Assembly (NCBI GenBank): GCA_003213455.1
Contig: QCMX01000008.1
Coordinates: 1-33,001, forward strand
Length of the DNA: 33,001 bases
Reading direction: 5' to 3'
Source of the DNA: SAR86 cluster bacterium AG-422-P06
GTDB taxonomy: Bacteria > Pseudomonadota > Gammaproteobacteria > Magnimaribacterales > TMED112
The notes under the pieces were generated by a model. That model did no database searches and was not told the origin of the DNA. It was given only the letters and a program-made list of their open reading frames with translations. Every line of letters begins with the position of its first letter. Position 1 is the stretch's first letter. The position numbers were made by a program, and so were the translations under genes. Shown piece by piece: positions 8,264 to 14,934 of this stretch.

Positions 8264-9037
8264 ATGGTTAGTAAGTTAAAAATCGCACAAGACTGGTTGC
8301 CAAGATACACTGGTTCACAAATTGATGAACTTGGTGACTATATTCTTCTTACAAATTTCAAAAACTATGTGACTGCTTTTGCAGAGAGATTTAATTGTGA
8401 AATCAAAGGTGAAGGTGGAGCTATGCAAAGTGCCACTAATTCAGAAAATTTAAGCATCATAAACTTCGGTATAGGATCTCCAAATGCTGCCTTAATAATG
8501 GACTTACTGTCAGCTAAGAATCCAAAGAGCGTATTGTTTTTAGGCAAATGTGGTGGTTTAAAAGAAGCTTCTGAAATAGGAAATTTCATATTACCAATTG
8601 CTGCAATTAGAGGAGAGGGCACAACCAACGATTACTTCCCTCCAGAAGTGCCTGCATTACCATCATTTAAACTTCATAAATTTGTATCGGAGAAAATTAA
8701 AGAAGCAGGCGAAGACTATAGAACAGGCGTTATTTTCACCACTAATAGACGTTTGTGGGAACACGACAAGGCCTTCCTTAAGCGCTTAAAAAAATCTACT
8801 GCAATCGGTATTGATATGGAAGTTGCAACTATATTCATTGGTGGACATTACAATGAAATAGCAAGAGGAGCATTATTATTAGTATCAGATGTTCCAACCA
8901 CTCCTGAGGGTGTAAAGACTCAAGAATCAGACAAAAAAGTTACAAGTGAATGGGCTGAGAAACATCTGGATATTGGTATCAAATCAATGACAGAAATTGA
9001 GAAGAGTGGCGAGAGAATTAAGCACTTTAGATACTAA
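8264..9037 (+). CDS. amn: AMP nucleosidase, short form
   Basis: A 257-aa protein matching the short, catalytic-domain-only AMP nucleosidase. Diagnostic segments are DWLPRYTGSQIDELGDYILLTNF at the N terminus, INFGIGSPNAALIMDLLSA, VLFLGKCGGLKEASEIGNFILPIAAIRGEGTTNDYFPPEVPA, TTNRRLWEHD, and the nucleoside-phosphorylase-like AIGIDMEVATIF and LLVSDVPTTPEGVKT. The enzyme hydrolyses AMP to adenine and ribose 5-phosphate. E. coli Amn is about 484 aa with an extra N-terminal domain absent here. From memory the sequence resembles the Bacteroidetes form closely, which may indicate transfer. It ends one base before the convergent GST gene. Confidence 0.88.
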   Translation: MVSKLKIAQDWLPRYTGSQIDELGDYILLTNFKNYVTAFAERFNCEIKGEGGAMQSATNSENLSIINFGIGSPNAALIMDLLSAKNPKSVLFLGKCGGLKEASEIGNFILPIAAIRGEGTTNDYFPPEVPALPSFKLHKFVSEKIKEAGEDYRTGVIFTTNRRLWEHDKAFLKRLKKSTAIGIDMEVATIFIGGHYNEIARGALLLVSDVPTTPEGVKTQESDKKVTSEWAEKHLDIGIKSMTEIEKSGERIKHFRY

Positions 9038-9038
9038 A

Positions 9039-10070
9039 TTATTTCAGTATTTCGTCACAGCCTGTATCAGCTAAAAATATTAGTACTTTTTGCTTATCAC
9101 TATCAGCTAAAGCATTAAATTCTTCTTTAATCCAATTTAGGCATTTTGCTTGATAGTTGAAAGTTTTTTGCTTCCAAATAGACCCATCAACTTTGGCTTC
9201 CCATTCCTCAGAACCGTTCTTTACAGCTTTAGAATTCTCCAATAATAATGGAGCATACATCTTGCCAAATTCAAATAGAATTGCTTTTAAAGATAAGGGG
9301 TTTTCCTCAAGCTCAATCCAATTATTTGTATCAGAATCAAGACCTGAGAGATCTTCCATTATATCTATCCATGCAACAACCCGAGGAGCTAATTCTTCAC
9401 AAATTTGTCTTGGTGTTGGGTCAAATTTAACTAGTTGTGAGATTTGACCATAAAAAGCAAAATCGGCTGATGATGGTTTATTTCCTAATAAGAATCGACT
9501 TTTAATTAGATGCTCATTGAGTGATTTTATAAATCTTCTAAAACTTTCATCAATCAAATCAGCGGTCTCATTACTTGAACCTACAACCCATAATCTTTCG
9601 GTTTGTCTTTTAATAATGAATTCTTTTATCTGGTTATGATCTTCCACTGACAATGGGTTCTGAAACTCGACTAATGGTAGAATCGTCCCGGCTTTTTCTG
9701 CATCATCTTTGAAATGCCATCTGTAATGAAACATATATTTTGTGATCCATTCATCGCCAAAGTCTTCTAATAAATAGTTAATAAAAGCTAATGCTGGATC
9801 ATCTGGTATAGCTTTTCTCTGAGTATAAATGCTTTCAATTTTTCTAATCATAGGTGTAGAGTCAGTTGTAGCTACTAGTTTTTGATCATCGCCCTCAAAT
9901 AAGATTACAGGCAATAAAATTGGCTTTGGTAGCTCTATATTCAGGCTCTCAAGTCTAGTCTTAGTTTCGCCCCAATAAATATCATATGGAATCCTTCTAT
10001 ACCTGAGCAATGAGAGCATTTTTTGGGTGTATGGTGAAGGTGTTGCACCAAATATCTGCAATCTATCCAT
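9039..10070 (-). CDS. Glutathione S-transferase family protein, extended
   Basis: A 343-aa protein with an N-terminal thioredoxin-like GST domain: QIFGATPSPYTQKMLSLLRYRRIPYDI is the first beta-alpha unit, LLPVILFEG holds the cis-proline, and DSTPMIRKIE is the glutathione-binding turn. An all-helical C-terminal half follows (KSRFLLGNKPSSADFAFYGQISQL is a typical GST_C N-capping segment). It is much longer than the usual 200-230 aa, with roughly 100 extra residues both between the domains and at the C terminus (a Trp-rich end, WKQKTFNYQAKCLNWIKEEF). Substrate unknown. The perfect -10 box TATAAT on this strand at 10076-10081 lies only about 6 nt upstream of the ATG, suggesting a leaderless or near-leaderless message. 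Confidence 0.75.
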   Translation of the reverse strand: MDRLQIFGATPSPYTQKMLSLLRYRRIPYDIYWGETKTRLESLNIELPKPILLPVILFEGDDQKLVATTDSTPMIRKIESIYTQRKAIPDDPALAFINYLLEDFGDEWITKYMFHYRWHFKDDAEKAGTILPLVEFQNPLSVEDHNQIKEFIIKRQTERLWVVGSSNETADLIDESFRRFIKSLNEHLIKSRFLLGNKPSSADFAFYGQISQLVKFDPTPRQICEELAPRVVAWIDIMEDLSGLDSDTNNWIELEENPLSLKAILFEFGKMYAPLLLENSKAVKNGSEEWEAKVDGSIWKQKTFNYQAKCLNWIKEEFNALADSDKQKVLIFLADTGCDEILK

Positions 10071-10075
10071 ACTTG

Positions 10076-10081
10076 ATTATA
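10076..10081 (-). promoter_or_regulatory. -10 box for the GST gene, almost abutting its start
   Basis: Read on the minus strand, TATAAT is a perfect -10 hexamer 5 nt upstream of the ATG of the GST gene. A transcript would start at or within a few bases of the start codon. The -35 region is weak. It is interleaved with the divergent tRNA-Ser promoter about 30 bp away. Confidence 0.4.
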
Positions 10082-10109
10082 ACCTCTATTTCATGCAGCT
10101 AAAATGAAC

Positions 10110-10115
10110 TATAAT
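10110..10115 (+). promoter_or_regulatory. -10 box for tRNA-Ser with GC-rich discriminator
   Basis: A perfect TATAAT lies 10 bp before the mature tRNA-Ser 5' end and is followed by GTTGCGC. A G/C-rich discriminator of this kind is typical of stable-RNA promoters under stringent control in gammaproteobacteria. The -35 is poor (ATTTCA-like). The downstream 5'-nucleotidase has no other obvious promoter, so this may drive both. Confidence 0.5.
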
Positions 10116-10125
10116 GTTGCGCTTA

Positions 10126-10216
10126 GGAGAGATGGCAGAGCGGTTGAATGCACCAGTCTTGAAAACTGGCATACGTTAATAGCGTATCGTGGGTTCGAAT
10201 CCCACTCTCTCCGCCA
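10126..10216 (+). tRNA. tRNA-Ser (anticodon UGA)
   Basis: A complete class II tRNA of 91 nt with encoded CCA. The acceptor stem GGAGAGA pairs with TCTCTCC, and the discriminator is G. The anticodon stem CCAGT/ACTGG encloses loop CTTGAAA with anticodon TGA at 10160-10162. The long variable arm forms ATACG/CGTAT. The T arm is GTGGG-TTCGAAT-CCCAC. A long variable arm, the G73 discriminator and the UGA anticodon all identify serine (UCA-reading family). The 567-aa ORF in the track that starts at 10104 runs straight through this gene and is not a valid start. Confidence 0.98.
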
Positions 10217-10223
10217 TTCATTA

Positions 10224-11807
10224 ATGAGAGCAGTAATTAAAGCTAAATTAATTTCAATAATTTGTGTTGTACTAACCTTTAATAGTCCAATTCTTGCTGA
10301 AGAGCAATCAGTTACAAAAGAAGTAGTTATATTTCATACTAATGATATAGAAAGCGTTTATGAACCTATTCAAGCCGTGTGGCGACCAGATATCGAGCTA
10401 ATTGGTGGTATTTCACATCTCACTACACTAATACGTAAGGCTCGAGCAGAAGAAGACACAAGTTTTTTAGTTGATGCCGGTGATATTTATACGGGTGCCT
10501 TATCCAAAAAATCAAAAGGTAAGCTGCCTTTTGATCTCTATAATGCTATGGGTTACGACGCCTTAAATATCGGTAATCATGAATTTGAATATAATTGGGA
10601 CGCCCTGGTAGAAATCATACCAAGAGCTAATTTTCCGGTTCTCAATGCCAATATTTTCCATGAAAAGTCAGGCAAACTTATTGCGAAACCCTACACAATT
10701 CTTGAACAATCAGGTGTGAAAATTGGTGTGATAGGCGTCATGGGTATTGATGCCTTTTACAACACTATGGCCCCATTCCATCGCATTGGCCTTAGCATTA
10801 AAGACCCGATAGAAACAGCACAATATTGGGCAGATAAAATTCGTGACGATGTAAATATGTTAATAGTCTTAACTCATCAAAACAAAACTGCTCCAATGCA
10901 GACTAACAAAGAAGCTGATCCATATGTGCAACGAGGTTTTGATGAAGATTATGAAATGGCAGGAAAATTAAGAGGTGTTGATGCTATTTTTGGCGGGCAC
11001 TCTGATAATGGTTTGCCAGAGCCAGTAATCCACCCAGATACGGGCACAGTCATAGGTTTAACTTTTGGACAAGGCATGCATCTTGGTTATACAAAATTTA
11101 GAGTGAATCTTAATGAACATGATGTAACATTTTTGGAGGGTTATTTGATTCCTGTAGATTCAAAAGCATTTCCTGCTGATCAGAAAACCTCGAAGCTGAT
11201 AAACCAATACCGTAAGCTCTATCCTGAACTCTCAGAGATCATTGCAACTATAAAGCAGCCCTCAATGCGTCTTTATAACAATGAATCTACCATTGGTAAC
11301 TTATTGACAGATATTATGCGTGATGCAGCAGGTAGTGATGTATCTTTCTTAAATTCAGGGGCTATTAGAGCCGATTTAAATTCTGGCAAGATAACTCTAG
11401 AGCATTTACTAAATGTTTATCCTTTTCCAGATAATCTCACAATCATTGAGTTATCAGGGAAACAGATCAAAAACTTAATTGAGTACAGCCTGACTCTGCC
11501 TTACGGCATAGGTCAAATTTCTGGCCTAGAAGTAAAATACAACAGCAATAAACCAGCTATGCAAAGACTTTTGAGCTTAAAGATTAATGGCAGAAACATA
11601 GTAGATTCAAATAAATATACCGTATCTACAAGTGGCTATTTAGCAAAAGGAGGGGATGGTTACACTGTTTTTACAGAGGGTAAGCTCATTAATGAAGAAC
11701 AAAGTTTTCCTGATGCGCTTTATAGAGGTTTCAAGGCAATGGGAGAAGTTAAACTGCCTTCGATTGGTAGACAAATAGATCTATCAGGTGATCTCAGCGT
11801 CAATTAA
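10224..11807 (+). CDS. Exported 5'-nucleotidase/UshA-family metallophosphoesterase
   Basis: A 527-aa protein from the ATG at 10224; the ORF-track start at 10104 lies upstream of and runs through tRNA-Ser and is rejected. The N terminus MRAVIKAKLISIICVVLTFNSPILA is a Sec signal peptide with likely cleavage after ILA. The metallophosphatase domain follows with HTNDIES, VDAGDIYTG, IGNHEFEYNWD and GGHSDNG metal-binding motifs. The 5'-nucleotidase C-terminal domain has NNESTIGNLLTDIMRDA, NSGAIRADL and STSGYLAKGGDGY. These enzymes dephosphorylate nucleotides or UDP-sugars in the periplasm for phosphate and nucleoside scavenging. The start is 7 nt after the tRNA CCA end and has no Shine-Dalgarno. 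The 3' end overlaps the convergent cupin gene by 24 bp. Confidence 0.9.
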   Translation: MRAVIKAKLISIICVVLTFNSPILAEEQSVTKEVVIFHTNDIESVYEPIQAVWRPDIELIGGISHLTTLIRKARAEEDTSFLVDAGDIYTGALSKKSKGKLPFDLYNAMGYDALNIGNHEFEYNWDALVEIIPRANFPVLNANIFHEKSGKLIAKPYTILEQSGVKIGVIGVMGIDAFYNTMAPFHRIGLSIKDPIETAQYWADKIRDDVNMLIVLTHQNKTAPMQTNKEADPYVQRGFDEDYEMAGKLRGVDAIFGGHSDNGLPEPVIHPDTGTVIGLTFGQGMHLGYTKFRVNLNEHDVTFLEGYLIPVDSKAFPADQKTSKLINQYRKLYPELSEIIATIKQPSMRLYNNESTIGNLLTDIMRDAAGSDVSFLNSGAIRADLNSGKITLEHLLNVYPFPDNLTIIELSGKQIKNLIEYSLTLPYGIGQISGLEVKYNSNKPAMQRLLSLKINGRNIVDSNKYTVSTSGYLAKGGDGYTVFTEGKLINEEQSFPDALYRGFKAMGEVKLPSIGRQIDLSGDLSVN

Positions 11808-12305
11808 AACAGCAATAAATAGTGCAGGTTCTTGACCTTTGCAGACCCAAGCATGGTTGGTTCCTCTCTGCACTACAACATCAAAAGGTTTCAGATCGAC
11901 CTCATCCTCATCAAGAAGTAGAGTTACTTCACCTTTCAAGAGAATAATATAATCAATCGTTTCTGTTTTGTGCATTGCAGGATGGCGAGTTGTGTCTACT
12001 CTGGCATCTGCAGCACCCACTTGAGAAAAATTATCATGCGCAATTTGATTCAAGACATCATTCGGTATCCCTTCTGGAAGAGGATTTATTTGAAAGTAAC
12101 GAAATTTTGTACCTAGATTGGGTGGGCTTAGTAAAATATCTGTATCTGCTCTATCAACTGAGTCTTTAGAATCTACTGGACTATTGTCTGTATTCCAAAG
12201 CTCAAACAAACCCCCAACTTCTTCTCCAATGCTTTTAGGAGGAGGGCCATCAGACATTATTACTGATTTTCCTTCTTTATTATGGCCTGTAACTATTCGT
12301 CTCAA
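11784..12305 (-). CDS. Cupin-domain protein
   Basis: A 173-aa protein whose C-terminal half is a cupin_2 barrel: HPAMHKTETIDYIILLKGEVTLLLDEDEVDLKPFDVVVQRGTNHAWVCKG gives the first motif (H/E-type ligands), the G-E turn, and the second motif with the final histidine (NHAW). The N-terminal 85 residues carry a conserved-looking MSDGPPP segment and a strand-rich extension as seen in small stand-alone cupins of unknown activity. No enzymatic role can be assigned. It overlaps the 5'-nucleotidase 3' end by 24 bases in convergent orientation. Confidence 0.75.
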   Translation of the reverse strand: MRRIVTGHNKEGKSVIMSDGPPPKSIGEEVGGLFELWNTDNSPVDSKDSVDRADTDILLSPPNLGTKFRYFQINPLPEGIPNDVLNQIAHDNFSQVGAADARVDTTRHPAMHKTETIDYIILLKGEVTLLLDEDEVDLKPFDVVVQRGTNHAWVCKGQEPALFIAVLIDAEIT

Positions 12306-12445
12306 TTTTTACTCCCGTTAAGGAAATATTACTAATCAAACGGCAAATTAGTCAATTTATATAAAAAAAGTAAATAAAGAGCTTTGTATCACTTCTTTTT
12401 GTAGACATCTGGAGTATTTGCTGTATTGTTTAGCTCATAATAAAT

Positions 12446-12451
12446 AGGAGG
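12446..12451 (+). promoter_or_regulatory. Strong Shine-Dalgarno of the cold-shock gene
   Basis: A full AGGAGG ends 5 nt before the csp ATG. It stands out because most genes in this window have no recognisable Shine-Dalgarno. The 150 bp between the cupin gene and csp (12306-12456) otherwise holds only AT-rich DNA in which the csp promoter and 5' leader must lie; I could not fix a -35/-10 pair with confidence. Confidence 0.8.
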
Positions 12452-12456
12452 ACGCA

Positions 12457-12660
12457 ATGCAAAAAGGAATCGTAAAGTTTTTTAATAACGCTAAAGGTTT
12501 TGGATTTATTGCGCCAGAAGACGGTGAAAAAGATGTATTTGTACACATCAGCGCATTACAAAAATGCGGACTTGAGACATTGAATGAAAATGACAATGTT
12601 GAGTTCTCAGTTGAAGAGTACAAAGGCAGAATAGGCGTCGGTGAAATAAAACTAGTCTAG
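12457..12660 (+). CDS. Cold-shock domain protein (CspA family)
   Basis: A 67-aa single cold-shock domain protein, the canonical length. RNP1 is present as KGFGFIAPE and RNP2 as DVFVHISAL; the start [16 protein letters not shown] is the family consensus. These proteins bind single-stranded RNA/DNA and act as RNA chaperones. The strong AGGAGG and monocistronic position fit a highly expressed gene. The C-terminal third ([10 protein letters not shown]) departs from the usual KGPQAANV. Without expression data I cannot say whether it is cold-induced or constitutive, so no letter is assigned. Confidence 0.95.
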   Translation: MQKGIVKFFNNAKGFGFIAPEDGEKDVFVHISALQKCGLETLNENDNVEFSVEEYKGRIGVGEIKLV

Positions 12661-12684
12661 AAGATATCCCACACAAGCCACTTA

Positions 12685-12882
12685 TCAATGACCAGCACTA
12701 TACAAGGTCATGAAGAGTATCCCTGTGCCTATCGTTCCTGAAACTAATACCAAGTAATCAATTAAACCAACTAAAGAGATCCTGAACCAGGACTCATCTG
12801 GTTTAGTTTTTCTAAAAGCTGAGATTTTAAAAAGACAGAAGGCAATAATAAAAACAATGCCTCCTAAAATGAATATACCCAT
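12685..12882 (-). CDS. Small two-helix membrane protein, unknown
   Basis: A 65-aa hydrophobic protein not recognised as a named family. It has two predicted membrane helices (MGIFILGGIVFIIAFCLF and VGLIDYLVLVSGTIGTGILFMTL) separated by a charged loop FRKTKPDESWFR. It begins 8 nt downstream of the CPXCG gene on the same strand, which in turn abuts the SDR gene, so it is probably the third gene of that operon. The hydrophobic pattern and operon position support it as real; no function is proposed. Confidence 0.5.
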   Translation of the reverse strand: MGIFILGGIVFIIAFCLFKISAFRKTKPDESWFRISLVGLIDYLVLVSGTIGTGILFMTLYSAGH

Positions 12883-12890
12883 ATTTCTAA

Positions 12891-13079
12891 TTAAAACCCA
12901 TCATCTTCTTTTGCTGTATCAATATTAATTGAACCTTCATAAATATTAACTCTTAGCAGAATAGGATTACAGCAAACCTGACAATCTTCTACATACTCTT
13001 GATGATCCATAGACATGTCTATCTCAAAATATATCTCTTCCCAACAATAAGGGCATTGTCCCTTTTCTTCATCTATCAT
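12891..13079 (-). CDS. CPXCG-motif cysteine-rich small protein
   Basis: A 62-aa acidic protein with two paired-cysteine motifs, QCPYCWEE near the N terminus and CQVCCNPI in the middle. The family is annotated in gammaproteobacteria as CPXCG motif-containing cysteine-rich protein. The two pairs likely form one zinc ribbon. Function unknown. Its ATG immediately follows the TAA of the SDR gene (TAAATG on the minus strand), indicating translational coupling. Confidence 0.8.
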   Translation of the reverse strand: MIDEEKGQCPYCWEEIYFEIDMSMDHQEYVEDCQVCCNPILLRVNIYEGSINIDTAKEDDGF

Positions 13080-13901
13080 TTATCCAGAAATTTTCTTAAA
13101 CCTTCTGCCAACAAAATTTAAAAGAGTTTTTCTTGAGAACAATCTAGATATTGCATAAAGATTTCTATTACTTTTTCCTGTGATGATATACAGTTTTCCA
13201 CTCTCATATGCATCAAGAGCTTCTTTAGAACAGTCCTCAGCCGACTGTATTTTTACATTTTTATTATCGCTCATGGATGCAAGTCTTTTTTGCAATCTCT
13301 CAGAACTCACTGTGGCGACTTTAACAAACTCAGACTCAGTTGCACCTGGGCAGACTGCCATTACATGAACACCTTTACGAGAATATTCAAAATTTAAAGC
13401 CTCACTTAAACTAAGTACATATGCTTTAGTCGCTGCATAAACGGCTGAATAAGGGATTGAATAGAATGCTGCTACTGATGCAACATTAATAATTCCACCA
13501 GAACCTTTTTTCTCAAAATCTTGTAAGAATAGATAGCTTAGCTCAGTCAGTGACGTAATGTTCAGATGAATCATATTTTCATAATCCTCAACTGGGCACT
13601 CATCAAATGTTCCCCATCTGCCATAGCCTGCATTATTTACCAATATATCTATATCAATATGTTCGGCTTTTATCTGTTCATAAAGTTTTTTAGCTGAGTT
13701 AGGCAAACCAATATCTTCAACAAATACTTTTGTTTTAGTTCCTTGTGCCTCTAATTCCTTGGCTAGCTGCTCCAATTTATCTTTAGATCTGGCAGTAAGT
13801 ATTAAATTTGCACCTCTACTGGCGAAATCTTTGGCCATTGCAAGTCCAATGCCTGAAGAGGCTCCAGTAACTAAAATTGTTTTATTATTGAATTTAGACA
13901 T
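13080..13901 (-). CDS. Short-chain dehydrogenase/reductase
   Basis: A 273-aa classical SDR. It carries the cofactor motif TGASSGIG at about residues 12-19, NNAG near residue 90, a catalytic serine in INVASVAAFYSIPYS, and the YAATK active-site pair near residues 155-159, followed by the VCPGATESEF segment. The arginine after the second strand (LTARSKDKL) suggests NADP(H) preference. Substrate unknown; the family resembles DltE/YqjQ-like SDRs. It is first in a minus-strand operon with the CPXCG protein and the small membrane protein. An AGGAG sits 5 nt before the ATG. Confidence 0.9.
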   Translation of the reverse strand: MSKFNNKTILVTGASSGIGLAMAKDFASRGANLILTARSKDKLEQLAKELEAQGTKTKVFVEDIGLPNSAKKLYEQIKAEHIDIDILVNNAGYGRWGTFDECPVEDYENMIHLNITSLTELSYLFLQDFEKKGSGGIINVASVAAFYSIPYSAVYAATKAYVLSLSEALNFEYSRKGVHVMAVCPGATESEFVKVATVSSERLQKRLASMSDNKNVKIQSAEDCSKEALDAYESGKLYIITGKSNRNLYAISRLFSRKTLLNFVGRRFKKISG

Positions 13902-13906
13902 ATTTT

Positions 13907-13911
13907 CTCCT
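13907..13911 (-). promoter_or_regulatory. Shine-Dalgarno of the SDR gene
   Basis: AGGAG on the minus strand, 5 nt upstream of the ATG, supports the assigned SDR start. It is one of only three clear Shine-Dalgarno sites in the window. Confidence 0.7.
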
Positions 13912-13983
13912 GAAATCTTATTTAACTTATTTGATGTTTAATTTCTAATTTTCAAATATAAGTAAATTATATAACAAGCCATC

Positions 13984-14011
13984 TTGTCAAAAGCCTCTAA
14001 TATGGCATAGT
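13984..14011 (+). promoter_or_regulatory. Candidate sigma-70 promoter of the duplicated-domain lipoprotein
   Basis: TTGTCA (5/6 to the -35 consensus), a 16-bp spacer and CATAGT (4/6 to the -10). Predicted transcription would start near 14018, just before the AGGAG at 14021-14025, which is 6 nt from the ATG at 14032. The 130-bp gap to the divergent SDR gene contains no other gene. Confidence 0.35.
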
Positions 14012-14031
14012 TAAAGGAGCAGGAGATTTTT

Positions 14032-14856
14032 ATGAATTATTTAAAATTTTTAGTACTTTTCTCAGTGTTATTTTTAGCTGCATGTTCAAATGAAGCTGAA
14101 ACAACTGAAGCAGAAGTAGAAACTACTGAAACCGAAGAAGAACAAGGCCCTCCATATACTGAGTATATGACATGTACACCTGGTTCAGATTTTAATGATG
14201 CAAGTGCAAAAGCCATGATTGATGAATGGAATGACTTTGATTTTGCTGAAGGTTTCTTTTACTCAGCAGGTCATGCACCTGTTCAAAGCGCTTCACTAGG
14301 TGGAGATAATAAAGTTTATTGGCAACTATTTTGGGAATCCAAAGATGCTTCAGATGCTGGTTGGTCTGATTGGGCTACAAATGCTGAAGCTGATGCATGG
14401 AGAGCAAAACATTCATCTGTAATGGTCTGTGATGGCGAAGGCAGAAGAGGTTATGACGTTTATTTTCCACTCGGCGATGAAGCAAATTGGAATGGACCAA
14501 CTGAATGGGTCACTTATGGTCATTATTGTAAGTTTAATGATGAAAATGGGCTTGATTTGCTAAGAGAGGCTGTCGGCGCATTTAATGAATACTCTTTAGG
14601 TTCAGCCAACGAAACAACTTTTGCATACAGCGTTATGTTTCACAATGGAGAGAATCCTGAGCCATTCTCAAACTATGATTTCTTTTGGAATAATTACTAT
14701 GAAAGTCATTCAGATGCGGAACTAGCTTACCAAAGGTTTGCTGATATGGGTTCAGATATTCAAGCTATGTTTGATGCATCGGCTACATGTGAAGGGCCAA
14801 ATGCAAGCAACTCTTATCAGTTCTATCCTGATCCTGATGATGCAGATGATGCATAA
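14032..14856 (+). CDS. Lipoprotein with two tandem Cys-bounded domains, unknown function
   Basis: A 274-aa predicted lipoprotein: signal MNYLKFLVLFSVLFLAAC with lipobox cysteine C18, then an acidic Glu/Thr linker (residues 21-38). The remainder looks like an internal duplication. Repeat 1 (about 44-146) has EYMTC, FFYSAGH, YWQLFWESKDASDA and CDGEGRRGYDVYFP; repeat 2 (about 161-265) has YGHYC, FAYSVMFH, FFWNNYYESHSDAE and CEGPNASNSYQFYP. Each repeat is bounded by two cysteines at near-equal spacing (C48-C133 and C166-C253), suggesting one disulphide per domain. I recognise no family. The position +2 residue is Ser, so outer-membrane sorting by Lol is expected. A good Shine-Dalgarno and strong terminator suggest high expression as a single gene. 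Confidence 0.85.
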   Translation: MNYLKFLVLFSVLFLAACSNEAETTEAEVETTETEEEQGPPYTEYMTCTPGSDFNDASAKAMIDEWNDFDFAEGFFYSAGHAPVQSASLGGDNKVYWQLFWESKDASDAGWSDWATNAEADAWRAKHSSVMVCDGEGRRGYDVYFPLGDEANWNGPTEWVTYGHYCKFNDENGLDLLREAVGAFNEYSLGSANETTFAYSVMFHNGENPEPFSNYDFFWNNYYESHSDAELAYQRFADMGSDIQAMFDASATCEGPNASNSYQFYPDPDDADDA

Positions 14857-14870
14857 TTAGCTTAATTTCT

Positions 14871-14900
14871 AAAAAAGCCGCTTATTGCGGCTTTTTTTTT
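14871..14900 (+). terminator. Rho-independent terminator after the lipoprotein gene
   Basis: The hairpin GCCGC-TTATT-GCGGC is preceded by six A and followed by nine T, so the stem can extend through A-T pairs. It is the only textbook intrinsic terminator in the window. It separates the lipoprotein gene from the AGCS transporter 34 nt downstream. Confidence 0.95.
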
Positions 14901-14934
14901 GCTTTTAATTCAAAGAGTCTTTAGATTAATTTAA

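Noticed and set aside
10104-10223. ORF-track N-terminal extension of the 5'-nucleotidase (MNYNVALRRDGRAVEC...)
   Set aside because: It translates tRNA-Ser; the real start is the ATG at 10224, which opens a good signal peptide.
12435-12623. Minus-strand 62-aa ORF opposite the cold-shock gene
   Set aside because: Antisense shadow of a well-supported csp gene.
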